Below, one piece after another: positions 52,452-63,633 of a DNA stretch of 64,000 nt (positions are counted from its first letter, which is position 1; each line of letters opens with the position of its first letter). Made by a program: the position numbers and the translations under genes. The stretch is from an uncultured Pelagibacteraceae bacterium (GTDB lineage Bacteria; Pseudomonadota; Alphaproteobacteria; Pelagibacterales; Pelagibacteraceae). The notes below the pieces were generated by a model, which saw only the letters and a program-made list of their open reading frames with translations, did no database searches and had not been told where the DNA came from. The DNA lies in NCBI GenBank assembly GCA_902623785.1, contig CACNVG010000002.1:25393-89392 (forward strand), read 5' to 3'.

Positions 52452-53056
52452 GTTTAAAAAAAATTTCAAAAGATCAACCTGAAAAATTTGAATTTAATCA
52501 ACAAAGCCTTGAAGCTGCAAAAAAAATTTTGTCAAATTATCCGAAGGGAAAAGAAAAAAGCGCTGTAATGGCTTTACTTTATATTGCTCAAAGACAAAAC
52601 AATAACTGGATACCTTTATCAGCAATCAAATATATTGCTAAGTTTTTAAATATGCCTTACATCAATGTCTATGAAGTAGCTTCTTTCTACTCAATGTATA
52701 ATCTTTCACCTGTAGGAAATTTTCATGTCCAAATTTGCACCACAACTCCCTGTATGATCAGAGGGGCATATAAGATTGTAGATGTATGCAAAAAGAAAAT
52801 ATCTGAAAAAGAAAATGTAGTATCTGAAAATGGAAATTGTTCTTGGACGGAGGTAGAATGTCTTGGTGCTTGTATAAATGCTCCAATGATGCAAATTAAT
52901 AATGATTATTATGAAGATTTAGATATTAAACAAAGTGAAAAAATTATTGATGATGTGCTTATGGGTAAAAAACCAAAGCCAGGATCATACAGGGGAAGAA
53001 TAAATTCGGAGCCTGAAAACAACAGAAAAACATTATTGGATATAAAAAATGCTTAA
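52448..53056 (+). CDS. nuoE: NADH-quinone oxidoreductase subunit E
   Basis: The 202-residue protein binds the [2Fe-2S] cluster N1a by Cys97, Cys102, Cys138 and Cys142 (CTTTPC and CLGAC). The N-terminal helical domain contains [15 protein letters not shown]. With NuoF it forms the NADH-oxidising end. The tail of about 40 residues is longer than in some bacteria. It overlaps nuoF by 8 bases. Confidence 0.95.
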   Translation: MSLKKISKDQPEKFEFNQQSLEAAKKILSNYPKGKEKSAVMALLYIAQRQNNNWIPLSAIKYIAKFLNMPYINVYEVASFYSMYNLSPVGNFHVQICTTTPCMIRGAYKIVDVCKKKISEKENVVSENGNCSWTEVECLGACINAPMMQINNDYYEDLDIKQSEKIIDDVLMGKKPKPGSYRGRINSEPENNRKTLLDIKNA

Positions 53057-54392
53057 AGACGAAGATAGAATATTTAAAAACTTATATAATGATCTAGGTG
53101 CTGACTTAAACTCTTCAAAAAAAAGAGGTGATTGGACAAATACTAAAGAGTTATGTGAAAAAGGTAGAGATTGGATTATTGATGAAGTTAAAAAATCAGA
53201 ATTAAGAGGCAGAGGTGGGGCAGGTTTTCCAACAGGCTTAAAATGGTCATTTGCACCCAAAGAGGTTGGATCAAGGCCTCACTACCTTGTAATTAATGCA
53301 GATGAGTCCGAGCCAGGAACTTGCAAGGATAGGGATATTCTAAGATTTGAACCTCACAAACTTTTAGAAGGTTGTTTGATAGCAGCTTACACTGTTAATT
53401 CTCATAAATGTTATATTTACTTAAGAGGTGAGTATTACAACGAGGGTGTAAGATTGCAAAAAGCAATTGATGAGGCTTATAGAGATAATTTAATTGGTAA
53501 AAATGCATCTGGGACTGGTTGGGATTTAGATGTTTATATTCATTACGGAGCCGGAGCTTACATATGTGGTGAAGAAACAGCTATGCTTGAAAGTATTGAG
53601 GGTAATAAAGGCCAACCAAGATTAAAACCTCCTTTTCCGGCATTAGTTGGACTATATGGTTGTCCAACTATAGTTAATAATGTTGAAACTGTTTCAGTAG
53701 TTCCTACAATTTTAAGAAAAGGGTCTAAGTGGTTTGCATCATTAGGCAAACCAAAAAATACAGGTACTAAAATTTTTTGTATATCGGGAAATGTAAACAA
53801 ACCTTGTAACGTTGAGGAAGAAATGGGTATTCCTTTAAAAGATTTAATTGATACTCATGCTGGGGGAGTAGTAGGAGGATGGGAGAATTTACAAGCGGTA
53901 ATACCTGGCGGTTCTTCTATGCCTTTATTAAATAAAGAAATTTCAGAAAAGATAACTATGGATTTTGACTCATTAGTAGAAAATAAAAGTGGGTTAGGAA
54001 CCGCGGGAATAGTCGTTATTAATAAAGATCAAGATATTATTAAATGTTTTGCAAGAATAGCTCGATTTTATAAACATGAAAGTTGTGGTCAATGTACTCC
54101 TTGTAGGGAAGGTTCGGGTTGGATGTGGAGAATTTTAGAAAGAATGGCTAAAGGCGAGGCATCGAGAGAGGAAGTTGAAATGTTGTTTGATGTCACAAAA
54201 CAAATAGAAGGTCATACTATTTGTGCTTTTGGCGAAGGTTCTGCTTGGCCGGTGCAAGGTCTTTTGAGAAATTTCAAGAAAGAGATAATCAAAAGAAATA
54301 ATTTCGATCCATTAATTAAATCAAACAAAGATATTCCATACCTGGTAGACCAACATTTATTAGAAAAAGATAATGCCCAAAATAAAAGTTAA
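53049..54392 (+). CDS. nuoF: NADH-quinone oxidoreductase subunit F
   Basis: The 447-residue protein binds FMN and NADH through [10 protein letters not shown] (54-63) and [14 protein letters not shown] (about 167-180), and the [4Fe-4S] N3 cluster through Cys346, 349 and 352 ([11 protein letters not shown]) plus a later Cys in HTICAFG. This is the entry point for electrons from NADH. It overlaps nuoG by 20 bases, the longest overlap in the operon. Confidence 0.96.
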   Translation: MLKDEDRIFKNLYNDLGADLNSSKKRGDWTNTKELCEKGRDWIIDEVKKSELRGRGGAGFPTGLKWSFAPKEVGSRPHYLVINADESEPGTCKDRDILRFEPHKLLEGCLIAAYTVNSHKCYIYLRGEYYNEGVRLQKAIDEAYRDNLIGKNASGTGWDLDVYIHYGAGAYICGEETAMLESIEGNKGQPRLKPPFPALVGLYGCPTIVNNVETVSVVPTILRKGSKWFASLGKPKNTGTKIFCISGNVNKPCNVEEEMGIPLKDLIDTHAGGVVGGWENLQAVIPGGSSMPLLNKEISEKITMDFDSLVENKSGLGTAGIVVINKDQDIIKCFARIARFYKHESCGQCTPCREGSGWMWRILERMAKGEASREEVEMLFDVTKQIEGHTICAFGEGSAWPVQGLLRNFKKEIIKRNNFDPLIKSNKDIPYLVDQHLLEKDNAQNKS

Positions 54393-56385
54393 CAACAACG
54401 AACTAGAAGTAGAAGATGGCCTAACAGTTTTGCAGGCATGTGAGCTAGCAGGAGCTGAAATACCAAGGTTTTGTTATCACGAAAAACTTTCAATAGCAGG
54501 TAACTGCAGAATGTGCCTGGTTGAGATTGAAAAAGCTCCAAAACCGGTTGCTTCTTGCGCGATGCCTGTTTCAGATGGCATGAATATTAAAACAAACACC
54601 GAACTTGTTGAAAAAGCAAGAAAAGGTGTGATGGAATTTTTATTAGCAAACCATCCACTTGATTGTCCAGTTTGCGATCAAGGAGGTGAATGTGATTTGC
54701 AAGATCAATCAATGTTTTATGGAATTGATAAATCAAGATTTAAAGAAAATAAAAGATTTGTTCCCGAAAAATATATGGGTCCTCTAATTAAAACTCAAAT
54801 GACAAGATGTATTCACTGCACAAGGTGTATAAGATTTGCAACTGAGGTCGCTGGTGTTTCTGAGATAGGTGCTATTGGCAGAGGAGAAGATACTCAAATA
54901 ACTACATACTTGGAAAAATCTATGGAGTCAGAACTTTCAGGTAATGTTATAGATTTGTGTCCAGTTGGCGCATTAACTTCGAAGCCATACGTTTTTGAAG
55001 CAAGACCATGGGAATTAAAAAAAACAGAGTCGATCGATGTTATGGACGCAGTTGGTTCAAATATAAGAATTGATACATATGGTTGGGAAGTTAAGCGTAT
55101 ACTTCCAAAGATTAATGAATACATAAATGAGGAGTGGATATCAGATAAAACTCGATATGTATGTGACGGTTTAAAGTACCAGAGACTTGATACACCTTAT
55201 ATAAAATCTAACAATAATTTCAAAAAAGTCTCTTGGCAGGAAGCTTACAGAACTTTGATCGATAAAATAAAAGTTACTAAATCTGAGAAAATTGGATGTA
55301 TTACAGGCGATCTTACAAATATGGAGACTTTATTTTCTGTGAAAGATTTTTTTAATAGAATCTTAAACTGCAAAAACTTGGACTCTAGGTCTGAAAAAAC
55401 GTATGTGAATAACAGTTCTAGATCTAACTACATTTTTAATACACAAATTTCTAATATTGAAAAATCAGATTTTATCTTATTGATTGGCACCAACCCGCGA
55501 CATGAGGCAACAATACTAAATTCAAGAATACGAAAAAGTTATTTAAAAAACAATACTGAAATTTATTCTTTAAATGATGTTGGAGATTTAACATATCCAT
55601 ATAAAGTCATATCAAATAATACCGATGAACTAAATAAAATAATTTCAAATGAGCATGAAGTCTCCAAAAAAATAATTTCTGCAAAGAAACCTGTTATAAT
55701 TTTTGGACAATCAGCGCTTAAACTTAATTCATCGGGATACTTGTTTGAAGGAATGAAAAAATTTTTATCTGAGAACAATAAAATAAATGATGACTGGAAC
55801 GCTATTAACGTTCTTTCTAATAACGCGTCAACTGTTGGTTCATATGATTTAGATATTATAGATAACGAAACTATAGATAAGGTGTTGTCAAATCAATTTG
55901 AATTGATTTTCTTATTTGGTCAAGACAATTTGAATATCAAGAAGAAAAATGAATTTATTGTTTATGTAGGAACTCATGGTGACAAAGGAGCAGAAATGGC
56001 AGATCTAATATTGCCAAGTGCAGCATATACAGAGCAAGATGGATATTATACTAATCTTGAAGGTAATTTACAATTAGCTTTTAAGGCTTCTTATCCACCT
56101 GGTGAAGCGAAAGAAGATTGGGAAATTGTCAATGAATTATCAAACAAACTTAAAGGCAAAAGTCTTTATACTAATAAGCAGGAACTAATAGATAATTTTT
56201 TAAATTATCTTAATCAAAAAACAAAAAAAAATGATGAATTGATAAAAAATGATTTTTCAAAAGAAGAAATTTTTGTGGATAAAATCGATTATTATTTTAC
56301 TAATGTAATCGCTAGATCTTCTAAAACGATGGCAGAATGTAGAAACTTAAAACTTGCTTCTTTGAAAACTGGAACCGATGGTTAA
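54373..56385 (+). CDS. nuoG: NADH-quinone oxidoreductase subunit G
   Basis: The 670-residue iron-sulfur subunit binds [2Fe-2S] N1b by Cys34, 45, 48 and 62, N5 by His94, Cys98, 101 and 107 ([14 protein letters not shown]), and N4 by a later CIHCTRC ... CPVGAL set. The second half is a molybdopterin-like fold without cofactor, as in alphaproteobacterial and mitochondrial forms. It lacks the extra N7 cluster Cys of E. coli, as far as I can see. The next gene, nuoH, starts on the following base. Confidence 0.95.
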   Translation: MPKIKVNNNELEVEDGLTVLQACELAGAEIPRFCYHEKLSIAGNCRMCLVEIEKAPKPVASCAMPVSDGMNIKTNTELVEKARKGVMEFLLANHPLDCPVCDQGGECDLQDQSMFYGIDKSRFKENKRFVPEKYMGPLIKTQMTRCIHCTRCIRFATEVAGVSEIGAIGRGEDTQITTYLEKSMESELSGNVIDLCPVGALTSKPYVFEARPWELKKTESIDVMDAVGSNIRIDTYGWEVKRILPKINEYINEEWISDKTRYVCDGLKYQRLDTPYIKSNNNFKKVSWQEAYRTLIDKIKVTKSEKIGCITGDLTNMETLFSVKDFFNRILNCKNLDSRSEKTYVNNSSRSNYIFNTQISNIEKSDFILLIGTNPRHEATILNSRIRKSYLKNNTEIYSLNDVGDLTYPYKVISNNTDELNKIISNEHEVSKKIISAKKPVIIFGQSALKLNSSGYLFEGMKKFLSENNKINDDWNAINVLSNNASTVGSYDLDIIDNETIDKVLSNQFELIFLFGQDNLNIKKKNEFIVYVGTHGDKGAEMADLILPSAAYTEQDGYYTNLEGNLQLAFKASYPPGEAKEDWEIVNELSNKLKGKSLYTNKQELIDNFLNYLNQKTKKNDELIKNDFSKEEIFVDKIDYYFTNVIARSSKTMAECRNLKLASLKTGTDG

Positions 56386-57384
56386 ATGGAAAAAGTAATT
56401 TTATTATTTTCTGAAGTTTACAAAATTCTCTACGTTTTAATTCCTCTTCTTGTATCTGTGGCAATGATTGTGTGGCTTGACAGGAGAATTTGGGCTTTTG
56501 TACAAAAAAGAAGAGGACCAAATGTTGTAGGTCCTTTCGGTTTATTTCAAACTTTAGCAGATGCTCTAAAATACATATTCAAGGAAATCATAATACCTGC
56601 AAGCTCAAATAAAATTATATTTATTTTAGCTCCAATAGTTACAATGACTTTAGCCCTTATTGCATGGGCCGTAATTCCTTTCAGCGAAGATTATGTTCTG
56701 GCTGACATCAATGTTGGTATTCTTTATATATTTGCAGTTTCCTCTTTGGGTGTTTATGGAATAATAATGGGTGGTTGGGCCTCAAATTCAAAGTATCCTT
56801 TTTTGGGCTCAATAAGATCTGCAGCACAAATGGTATCTTACGAAGTTTCCATCGGAGTAATAATTATTAATGTTTTATTGTGCGTTGGTTCATTAAACTT
56901 AAGTGATATAGTTCTAGCTCAAGAGAAAATTTGGTTTGTAATTCCTTTATTCCCAATGTTTGTAATTTTCTTTATTTCATCTCTTGCAGAGACAAACAGA
57001 CCACCATTTGATTTACCTGAAGCAGAGGCTGAATTAGTTGCAGGTTATCAAACAGAGTATAGCGGTATGATGTATGCAATGTTTTGGTTGGGTGAATATG
57101 CAAATATTTTGCTGATGTGTGCGCTTGGATCTATTCTTTTTCTAGGAGGCTGGTTAGCACCAATGGACATCCCATTGTTTGACATGGTGCCTCCACCGGC
57201 GTGGCTAATATTAAAAATTTTATTTTTGTTTATTTTGTTCGCACTTATAAAAGCTATCGTTCCAAGATATCGATATGATCAACTTATGAGGCTTGGATGG
57301 AAGGTTTTTCTGCCTTTCTCTTTAATTTGGGTAGTATTAACTTCTGGTTATTTATTATATTTTGACTTATTACCTGTATATTAA
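56386..57384 (+). CDS. nuoH: NADH-quinone oxidoreductase subunit H
   Basis: The 332-residue membrane protein has about eight helices. [24 protein letters not shown] (in order near residue 27-50) and a loop with [26 protein letters not shown] are the family landmarks; the acidic loop lines the quinone chamber. It couples quinone reduction to proton movement. Length is normal. Confidence 0.96.
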   Translation: MEKVILLFSEVYKILYVLIPLLVSVAMIVWLDRRIWAFVQKRRGPNVVGPFGLFQTLADALKYIFKEIIIPASSNKIIFILAPIVTMTLALIAWAVIPFSEDYVLADINVGILYIFAVSSLGVYGIIMGGWASNSKYPFLGSIRSAAQMVSYEVSIGVIIINVLLCVGSLNLSDIVLAQEKIWFVIPLFPMFVIFFISSLAETNRPPFDLPEAEAELVAGYQTEYSGMMYAMFWLGEYANILLMCALGSILFLGGWLAPMDIPLFDMVPPPAWLILKILFLFILFALIKAIVPRYRYDQLMRLGWKVFLPFSLIWVVLTSGYLLYFDLLPVY

Positions 57385-57387
57385 ACT

Positions 57388-57873
57388 ATGAATATAATTC
57401 GAATATTTAAAACAATATTTTTAATAGATTTTTTGACAGGTTTACTGATAGCTATCAAGGAGTCATTTAAACCAAAAAAAACTATCAATTACCCCTTTGA
57501 AAAAGGTAAGATTTCACCTCGATATAGGGGAGAACATGCTTTAAGAAGATATCCAAACGGGGAGGAACGATGCATAGCATGTAAACTTTGCGAGGCTGTT
57601 TGTCCTGCTCAAGCAATTACAATAGAGTCTACAGCAAGAGAAGACGGAAGTAGAAAAACGACAAGATACGATATTGATATGTTAAAATGTATCTATTGTG
57701 GTTTGTGTGAAGAGTCGTGTCCGGTCGATGCTATAGTGCAAGGTCCTAACTTTGAATTTGCAACACATACTAGGGAAGAACTTTACTACAATAAAGAAAA
57801 GCTTTTAGAAAATGGAGATAGATGGGAGAATGTTTTAGCTGCAAATATAAAAGCTGATAACCCGTATAGATAA
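57388..57873 (+). CDS. nuoI: NADH-quinone oxidoreductase subunit I
   Basis: The 161-residue protein has two [4Fe-4S] motifs: Cys62, 65, 68, 72 ([11 protein letters not shown]) and Cys101, 104, 107, 111 ([11 protein letters not shown]), clusters N6a and N6b. The [16 protein letters not shown] stretch before the first motif is typical. It carries electrons between NuoG and N2 in NuoB. Confidence 0.96.
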   Translation: MNIIRIFKTIFLIDFLTGLLIAIKESFKPKKTINYPFEKGKISPRYRGEHALRRYPNGEERCIACKLCEAVCPAQAITIESTAREDGSRKTTRYDIDMLKCIYCGLCEESCPVDAIVQGPNFEFATHTREELYYNKEKLLENGDRWENVLAANIKADNPYR

Positions 57874-57879
57874 TAGTAA

Positions 57880-58512
57880 ATGTTAGCACACGCTATATTT
57901 TTTTATTTTTTTTCATTTGTTGCAATAATCTCTGCAATAATGGTAACTGCCTCAAAGAACACTGTTCATTCTGTTTTCTTTCTTATATTAGATTTTATAT
58001 CGATTTCATGCCTTTTTATTATGATAGGTGCAGAATTTTTAGGAATGATAATGTTAATTGTTTATGTTGGAGCAGTTGCAGTTTTATTTTTATTTGTAGT
58101 TATGATGTTAAATGTTGCTCAGCAAAAAAATCAATGGTTCAAATCAAGTGAAACAAGCACTCATATACCTGTAGGACTAATTGTAAGTTTGATTATTTTT
58201 TTTGAATTAATAATCGTAATTGGAGGATGGAAATACAAACCTGACATTATCAAAAACTTTTCTGATAGTCTGATTTCAAATTCTACAAATACTCATACTA
58301 TAGGGAGCGTATTATATACAGAATACATTCATCTATTTCAAATTTCAGGGATGATATTACTTGTGGCCATGATTGGAGCAATTGTTCTCACATTTAGGAA
58401 AAGAGAAGGAGTTAAAAGACAAAATTATTTTAGCCAAATATCTAGAGAAAAAAATCAAGGTGTTGAGCTAGTAGAAGTTAAATCAAATGAAGGGGTTAAA
58501 ATAGATGTTTGA
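57880..58512 (+). CDS. nuoJ: NADH-quinone oxidoreductase subunit J
   Basis: The 210-residue protein has five helices; the third, [26 protein letters not shown], contains the conserved pi-bulge helix of NuoJ. The tail of about 35 residues is polar. It is a proton-path subunit next to NuoH and NuoK. It overlaps nuoK by 8 bases. Confidence 0.94.
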   Translation: MLAHAIFFYFFSFVAIISAIMVTASKNTVHSVFFLILDFISISCLFIMIGAEFLGMIMLIVYVGAVAVLFLFVVMMLNVAQQKNQWFKSSETSTHIPVGLIVSLIIFFELIIVIGGWKYKPDIIKNFSDSLISNSTNTHTIGSVLYTEYIHLFQISGMILLVAMIGAIVLTFRKREGVKRQNYFSQISREKNQGVELVEVKSNEGVKIDV

Positions 58513-58816
58513 AGTTTCCCTAGGGCATTATCTGACATTAGGGGCAATCATTTTTACTATTGGTATAATTGGAATATTCTTAAATAGAAAAAATGTAATT
58601 GTTATTTTAATGAGTATTGAATTAATATTATTGGCAGTAAATATCAATCTAGTATCTTTCTCAATATTTCTTCAAGACTTATCCGGTCAAATATTTACTT
58701 TATTTATTTTAACTGTTGCAGCAGCAGAAGCGGCTATCGGTTTAGCAATAATAGTAGTCTATTACCGTAACGCAGGAACAATAAGAGTCGAAGAAATTGA
58801 AAATTTAAAAGGTTAA
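58505..58816 (+). CDS. nuoK: NADH-quinone oxidoreductase subunit K
   Basis: The 103-residue protein has three helices and two conserved membrane Glu residues in [15 protein letters not shown] (first) and [13 protein letters not shown] (second). These are needed for proton transfer. Length is normal. It is one base from nuoL. Confidence 0.95.
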   Translation: MFEVSLGHYLTLGAIIFTIGIIGIFLNRKNVIVILMSIELILLAVNINLVSFSIFLQDLSGQIFTLFILTVAAAEAAIGLAIIVVYYRNAGTIRVEEIENLKG

Positions 58817-58817
58817 T

Positions 58818-60731
58818 ATGGAATATTTCATAGTTTTTTTACCATTGCTTGGTGCATTTATTGCTGGTTTTTTTGGTAATAAATTTGACCAAAAATATTC
58901 CCAATTTATGACAAGTCTTTTTGTTAGTATTTCTTCTATCCTTTCAATAATAGTATTTTTAAAAGTATTAAATTATGGATACTCAAATAATTTATTAATT
59001 TCTAGTTGGATAAACTCAGGTACATTAAATGTAAATTGGTCCATAAAAGTAGATGCACTATCCTCACTCATGATGGTTGTGGTAACGCTTGTTTCAGCGT
59101 TGGTTCATATCTACTCAATTGGTTATATGTCTCACGATCCTCACAAACCGAGGTTCATGTCTTATTTATCTTTATTTACATTTGCAATGTTAGTGCTGGT
59201 TACTTCAGATAATTTTTTACAATTATTCTTTGGGTGGGAAGGAGTAGGTCTCTGTTCGTATTTTTTAATTGGTTTTTGGTTTAAAAAAAAAGCTGCTAAT
59301 GCGGCCGCTATTAAAGCTTTCGTCGTTAATAGAGTCGGAGATTTTGGTTTTGCTCTTGGTATTTTTTTAATTTTTTATTATTTTGGAACAGTTAGTTACG
59401 ATGAAGTATTCAGTCAAATTCAAACCTTGAATGCAAAAAATATAAATTTTCTTGGTTTTGAATTTAAATCAATAGATTTAATTTGTATATTGTTATTTAT
59501 AGGTGCGATGGGAAAATCAGCCCAGATTTTTTTACACACTTGGTTACCCGATGCAATGGAAGGACCAACACCTGTATCAGCATTAATCCACGCTGCAACA
59601 ATGGTTACAGCAGGTGTTTTTTTAGTTGTAAGATGTTCTCCTATTTATGAGTATTCAGATTTAGCACTCAATATAATTACTGTTATTGGAATGAGTACAG
59701 CTTTTTTTGCTGCTACAATTGCATTAGTCCAAACCGATATAAAAAAGATAATTGCTTATTCAACGTGTAGCCAGCTTGGATATATGTTTTTTGCAACTGG
59801 TGTAGGCGCATACAACGTTGCTATGTTTCATTTATTTACTCATGCTTTTTTTAAGGCTTTACTTTTTTTAGGAGCTGGTTCTGTAATACACTCTTTCAAA
59901 GATGAGCAGGATATCGAAAAAATGGGCGGGGTATATAAAAAGATCCCTTACACTTATGCCTTAATGCTGGTAGGCACATTAGCTTTGACTGGCTTCCCTT
60001 TTTTATCTGGTTTTTATTCTAAAGATGCAATTATTGAATTTGCGTATTTAAGAGGAAACGTAACTGGTATTTATGCAGCTGGTATTGGAATTGTTACTGC
60101 TATGTTAACAGCAATTTACTCATGGAGATTATTTTTTAAAACTTTTCATGGAAATTACAACAATAAAGAAGTCAAATACGAAAAAATTCATGAGTCACCA
60201 GCGGTGATGATTTTGCCACTTATAGTTCTTGGTTTAGGGTCAATTTTTGCCGGTTTCTTTTTCAAAGATCTATTAATAGGCAATCAAAGTAGTATTAATT
60301 TTTGGGGAGAGTCTATTAAATTTTTAGAGCCATTAAGTGAAGATCATCCACCGCTGTGGTTTATTTTGTTAACCCCGACTATAGTTACTTTAAGCATACC
60401 GATTTCTTACTACTTATTTTTGAAGGATAAAAGTGTATTAGAAAATTTTACAAAAACTAATTATCCATTAATAAATTTTTTAAAAAAGAAATGGTATTTT
60501 GATGAGCTTTATTCTTATATCTTTGTAGAACCTTGTAAAAAATTAGGTCTATTTTTTTGGAAAAAGATTGACGGTTTAACAATAGATAGATTTGGACCAG
60601 ATGGTATTTCAAATCTTATTAAAGGCTTGTCGATTAAGGCGGTTAAATTTCAGAACGGTTTTATTTATCAATACGCATTTATAATGTTGATTGGCTTTTC
60701 TTTAATACTAACTTACCTGATTATTAAATGA
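58818..60731 (+). CDS. nuoL: NADH-quinone oxidoreductase subunit L
   Basis: The 637-residue antiporter-like subunit has about 16 helices. LFFGWEGVGLCSYFLIGFW holds the conserved helix-5 Glu, and IFLHTWLPDAMEGPTPVSALIHAATMVTAG the helix-7/8 Lys/His region. It is the distal proton pump with the long lateral helix. The last helix has TYLIIK. It overlaps nuoM by 4 bases. Confidence 0.96.
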   Translation: MEYFIVFLPLLGAFIAGFFGNKFDQKYSQFMTSLFVSISSILSIIVFLKVLNYGYSNNLLISSWINSGTLNVNWSIKVDALSSLMMVVVTLVSALVHIYSIGYMSHDPHKPRFMSYLSLFTFAMLVLVTSDNFLQLFFGWEGVGLCSYFLIGFWFKKKAANAAAIKAFVVNRVGDFGFALGIFLIFYYFGTVSYDEVFSQIQTLNAKNINFLGFEFKSIDLICILLFIGAMGKSAQIFLHTWLPDAMEGPTPVSALIHAATMVTAGVFLVVRCSPIYEYSDLALNIITVIGMSTAFFAATIALVQTDIKKIIAYSTCSQLGYMFFATGVGAYNVAMFHLFTHAFFKALLFLGAGSVIHSFKDEQDIEKMGGVYKKIPYTYALMLVGTLALTGFPFLSGFYSKDAIIEFAYLRGNVTGIYAAGIGIVTAMLTAIYSWRLFFKTFHGNYNNKEVKYEKIHESPAVMILPLIVLGLGSIFAGFFFKDLLIGNQSSINFWGESIKFLEPLSEDHPPLWFILLTPTIVTLSIPISYYLFLKDKSVLENFTKTNYPLINFLKKKWYFDELYSYIFVEPCKKLGLFFWKKIDGLTIDRFGPDGISNLIKGLSIKAVKFQNGFIYQYAFIMLIGFSLILTYLIIK

Positions 60732-62221
60732 TGAATTTCCCAATTATTTCTTCACTAATCCTTTTGCCTTCAATTGGCGCATTATTTCTTTTTTTCATTA
60801 ATTCAAAAAATATTACAGGCATCAAGTATGTTTCTTTATTTGTATCAATCATTAATTTTTTAATATCTATTTACTTATGGTTAATTTTTGATCAGTCTAG
60901 TTATGAATTTCAGTTTGTAGAAAGTAAAGTTTGGATTAAAGATTTTATTAATTACAAAGTTGGAGTAGATGGAATTTCAATATTATTTATCATTTTAACT
61001 ACTTTCATAACCCCACTTTGTATATTCTCAGTTAACTCATCTATAAAGAATAGACTTAAAGAATTTTTAATAGCAATCTTATTAATGGAAACTCTAATGA
61101 TTGGAGTTTTTTGCTCTTTAGATTTGGTAATTTTCTACTTATTTTTTGAGGGAGGTTTAATACCTATGTTTTTAATCATTGGTATTTGGGGAGGTGAAAG
61201 ACGTGTCTATTCTGCATTCAAGTTTTTTTTATTTACTCTTCTTGGTTCAGTTTTAATGTTAATAGCTGTAATATCTATTTATTGGATAGCAGGCACAACC
61301 GATGTAGAAGAACTTTATAAGTTAGGCATTGATCCAAAATATCAAAACTTACTCTGGTTAGCATTCTTTTCATCTTTTGCAGTAAAAACACCAATGTGGC
61401 CAGTGCATACTTGGCTACCTGACGCTCATGTTGAAGCACCAACTGCAGGTTCAGTTTTATTAGCAGCAATCTTACTTAAAATGGCAGGATATGGATTTAT
61501 AAGATTTTCAATTGGACTATTTCCTGTTGCGTCAGAATATTTTGTTCCGTTTATTTTTGTTATTAGTTTAATTGCAATTATTTATACTTCATTAGTTGCC
61601 TTAATGCAGGACGACATGAAAAAACTAATTGCCTACTCATCTGTTGCTCACATGGGTTTTGTAACATTGGGTTTGTTTACTTTCACTCAACAAGGTATTG
61701 AGGGAGGAATATTTCAAATGATTAGTCATGGTATTGTATCTGCTGCACTCTTTTTCTCGGTAGGTGTTGTTTATGACCGAACTCACTCAAGACGTATCAA
61801 TGATTATGGGGGCTTGGTAAATGTAATGCCAAAATATTCTATTTTGTTAATGGTGTTTGTTTTAGGGTCTTTAGGCTTACCAGGAACAACTGGTTTTATC
61901 GGTGAATTTTTAATTTTAATGGGAACATTTAAAAAAAGTTTTTTAGTGGCAGCAATAGCAAGTTTGGGTGTAATTTTAGGTGCAGCATATATGTTATGGC
62001 TTTACAAAAGAGTTGTATTTGGAGATCTGACAAATCAAAAATTATTAAAGATAATTGATTTAAACAAAGTTGAGTTATCTATTCTTACATTATTAGCATT
62101 GAGTATAATCTTTTTTGGCTTCTATCCTGATCCATTTTCAAATACATATTCTGTATCAGTCGAGAACTTTTTAAATGAATATAATGATAAACTAAATAGC
62201 TATAACCTACAAAATCAATGA
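60728..62221 (+). CDS. nuoM: NADH-quinone oxidoreductase subunit M
   Basis: The 497-residue antiporter-like subunit has about 14 helices with the family stretch TWLPDAHVEAPTAGSVLLAAILLKMAGYG (in order near residue 230-260) and an earlier FYLFFEGGLIPMFLIIGIWGG with the conserved Glu. It is the second proton pump of Complex I. It overlaps nuoN by 4 bases. Confidence 0.96.
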   Translation: MMNFPIISSLILLPSIGALFLFFINSKNITGIKYVSLFVSIINFLISIYLWLIFDQSSYEFQFVESKVWIKDFINYKVGVDGISILFIILTTFITPLCIFSVNSSIKNRLKEFLIAILLMETLMIGVFCSLDLVIFYLFFEGGLIPMFLIIGIWGGERRVYSAFKFFLFTLLGSVLMLIAVISIYWIAGTTDVEELYKLGIDPKYQNLLWLAFFSSFAVKTPMWPVHTWLPDAHVEAPTAGSVLLAAILLKMAGYGFIRFSIGLFPVASEYFVPFIFVISLIAIIYTSLVALMQDDMKKLIAYSSVAHMGFVTLGLFTFTQQGIEGGIFQMISHGIVSAALFFSVGVVYDRTHSRRINDYGGLVNVMPKYSILLMVFVLGSLGLPGTTGFIGEFLILMGTFKKSFLVAAIASLGVILGAAYMLWLYKRVVFGDLTNQKLLKIIDLNKVELSILTLLALSIIFFGFYPDPFSNTYSVSVENFLNEYNDKLNSYNLQNQ

Positions 62222-63633
62222 TAAATCTTTTTTTTATATCTACAGAAATTTTCTTATCATTATCAATTCTATTTCTATTATTGATTGGTGTATTTAAAAA
62301 AAACAGTGAATCATTTATTTACAATTTTTCTTGTATAATTTTACTTGTGGGACTTGCGATAAATATTAATTTAAATCCTCAATTCCCAATAGATCTATTT
62401 AATAATAGTTATAAAATCGATTATTTCACGACTTTAATCAAGTCAGTAATACTAATTTCTGCATTCCTTGTAATGCTATGTTCATTAAATTACGTCAAAC
62501 AAAATGATATTTTAAAAATTGAGTATCCAATTTTAATTTTATCTTCAATTCTTGGTATGCTCGTAATGGTAAGTTCTAACGATTTAATAGTTTTTTATGT
62601 TGGTCTGGAACTACAATCTCTAGCATTATATGTGCTCGCAGCCTTCAAAAGAGATAACATTCTTTCTTCTGAGTCAGGCTTAAAATATTTTATATTAAGT
62701 GCGCTATCATCAGGATTATTACTGTATGGATGCTCTTTAATATATGGTTTTTCAAGCTCTACAAACTTTGATTTAATATATCAAAATAGTCAGTCAATCG
62801 AATACGGTATAATTTTTGGAATAGTGTTTGTTTTAGTTGGGTTAGCATTTAAAATTACTGCCGTACCTTTTCATATGTGGGCCCCAGATGTTTATGATGG
62901 ATCACCTACATCTGTCACAGTAATATTTGCAATTCTTCCAAAGATCGCTGCACTAACAGTATTTATAAATTTCTTATACGGACCTTTTCTTGAAATGTTT
63001 GACCAATGGCAAGCAGTTATAATTTTTTTATCAATCGGTTCAATGGTGTTTGGAGCCGTAGCTGCGATTGGACAAAAAAAATTGAAAAGACTAATTGCTT
63101 ATAGCTCAATAAGTCACATGGGGTTTGCACTCGCTGGTTTGAGTGTTGGAACAAACGAAGGTATTCAAAATTCAATAATATATTTAATTATATATCTAAT
63201 AATGAATATAGCATTCTTCTGTTGTCTATTTATGCTTAAAAGAGAAAATCAATATTTCGATAAAGTTGAAGATCTTTCAGGTTTATCAAAGAATCATCCT
63301 TTATTATCACTTTCAATGATGATCATTTTATTCTCATTAGCAGGGATTCCTCCATTAGCAGGTTTTTTTGCAAAGTTTTATATTTTTACGGCTGTCATTG
63401 AGCAGTCTATGTATTTTTTAGCAATTGTAGGTTTGCTCTCAACGGTAATAGCAGCCTTTTATTATATAAGATTAATAAAGGTAATGTACTTCGATGAGCA
63501 GAGAGAAAAATATGACTTAAATCATAGCTTTGGTCTTAAAATGATACTTGTGGTCTCATCTACAATTATTCTTATTTATTTCATAAACCCAAACATAATT
63601 AATAATTTTGTCTCAAATATCACTATAATTTAA
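62218..63633 (+). CDS. nuoN: NADH-quinone oxidoreductase subunit N
   Basis: The 471-residue antiporter-like subunit has about 14 helices, with LIVFYVGLELQSLALYVLAAFKR (conserved Glu helix) and PFHMWAPDVYDGSPTSVTVIFAILPKIAAL, the NuoN landmark. It completes the proton-pumping arm and closes the 14-gene operon. The stop overlaps the birA start as TAATG. Confidence 0.95.
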   Translation: MINLFFISTEIFLSLSILFLLLIGVFKKNSESFIYNFSCIILLVGLAININLNPQFPIDLFNNSYKIDYFTTLIKSVILISAFLVMLCSLNYVKQNDILKIEYPILILSSILGMLVMVSSNDLIVFYVGLELQSLALYVLAAFKRDNILSSESGLKYFILSALSSGLLLYGCSLIYGFSSSTNFDLIYQNSQSIEYGIIFGIVFVLVGLAFKITAVPFHMWAPDVYDGSPTSVTVIFAILPKIAALTVFINFLYGPFLEMFDQWQAVIIFLSIGSMVFGAVAAIGQKKLKRLIAYSSISHMGFALAGLSVGTNEGIQNSIIYLIIYLIMNIAFFCCLFMLKRENQYFDKVEDLSGLSKNHPLLSLSMMIILFSLAGIPPLAGFFAKFYIFTAVIEQSMYFLAIVGLLSTVIAAFYYIRLIKVMYFDEQREKYDLNHSFGLKMILVVSSTIILIYFINPNIINNFVSNITII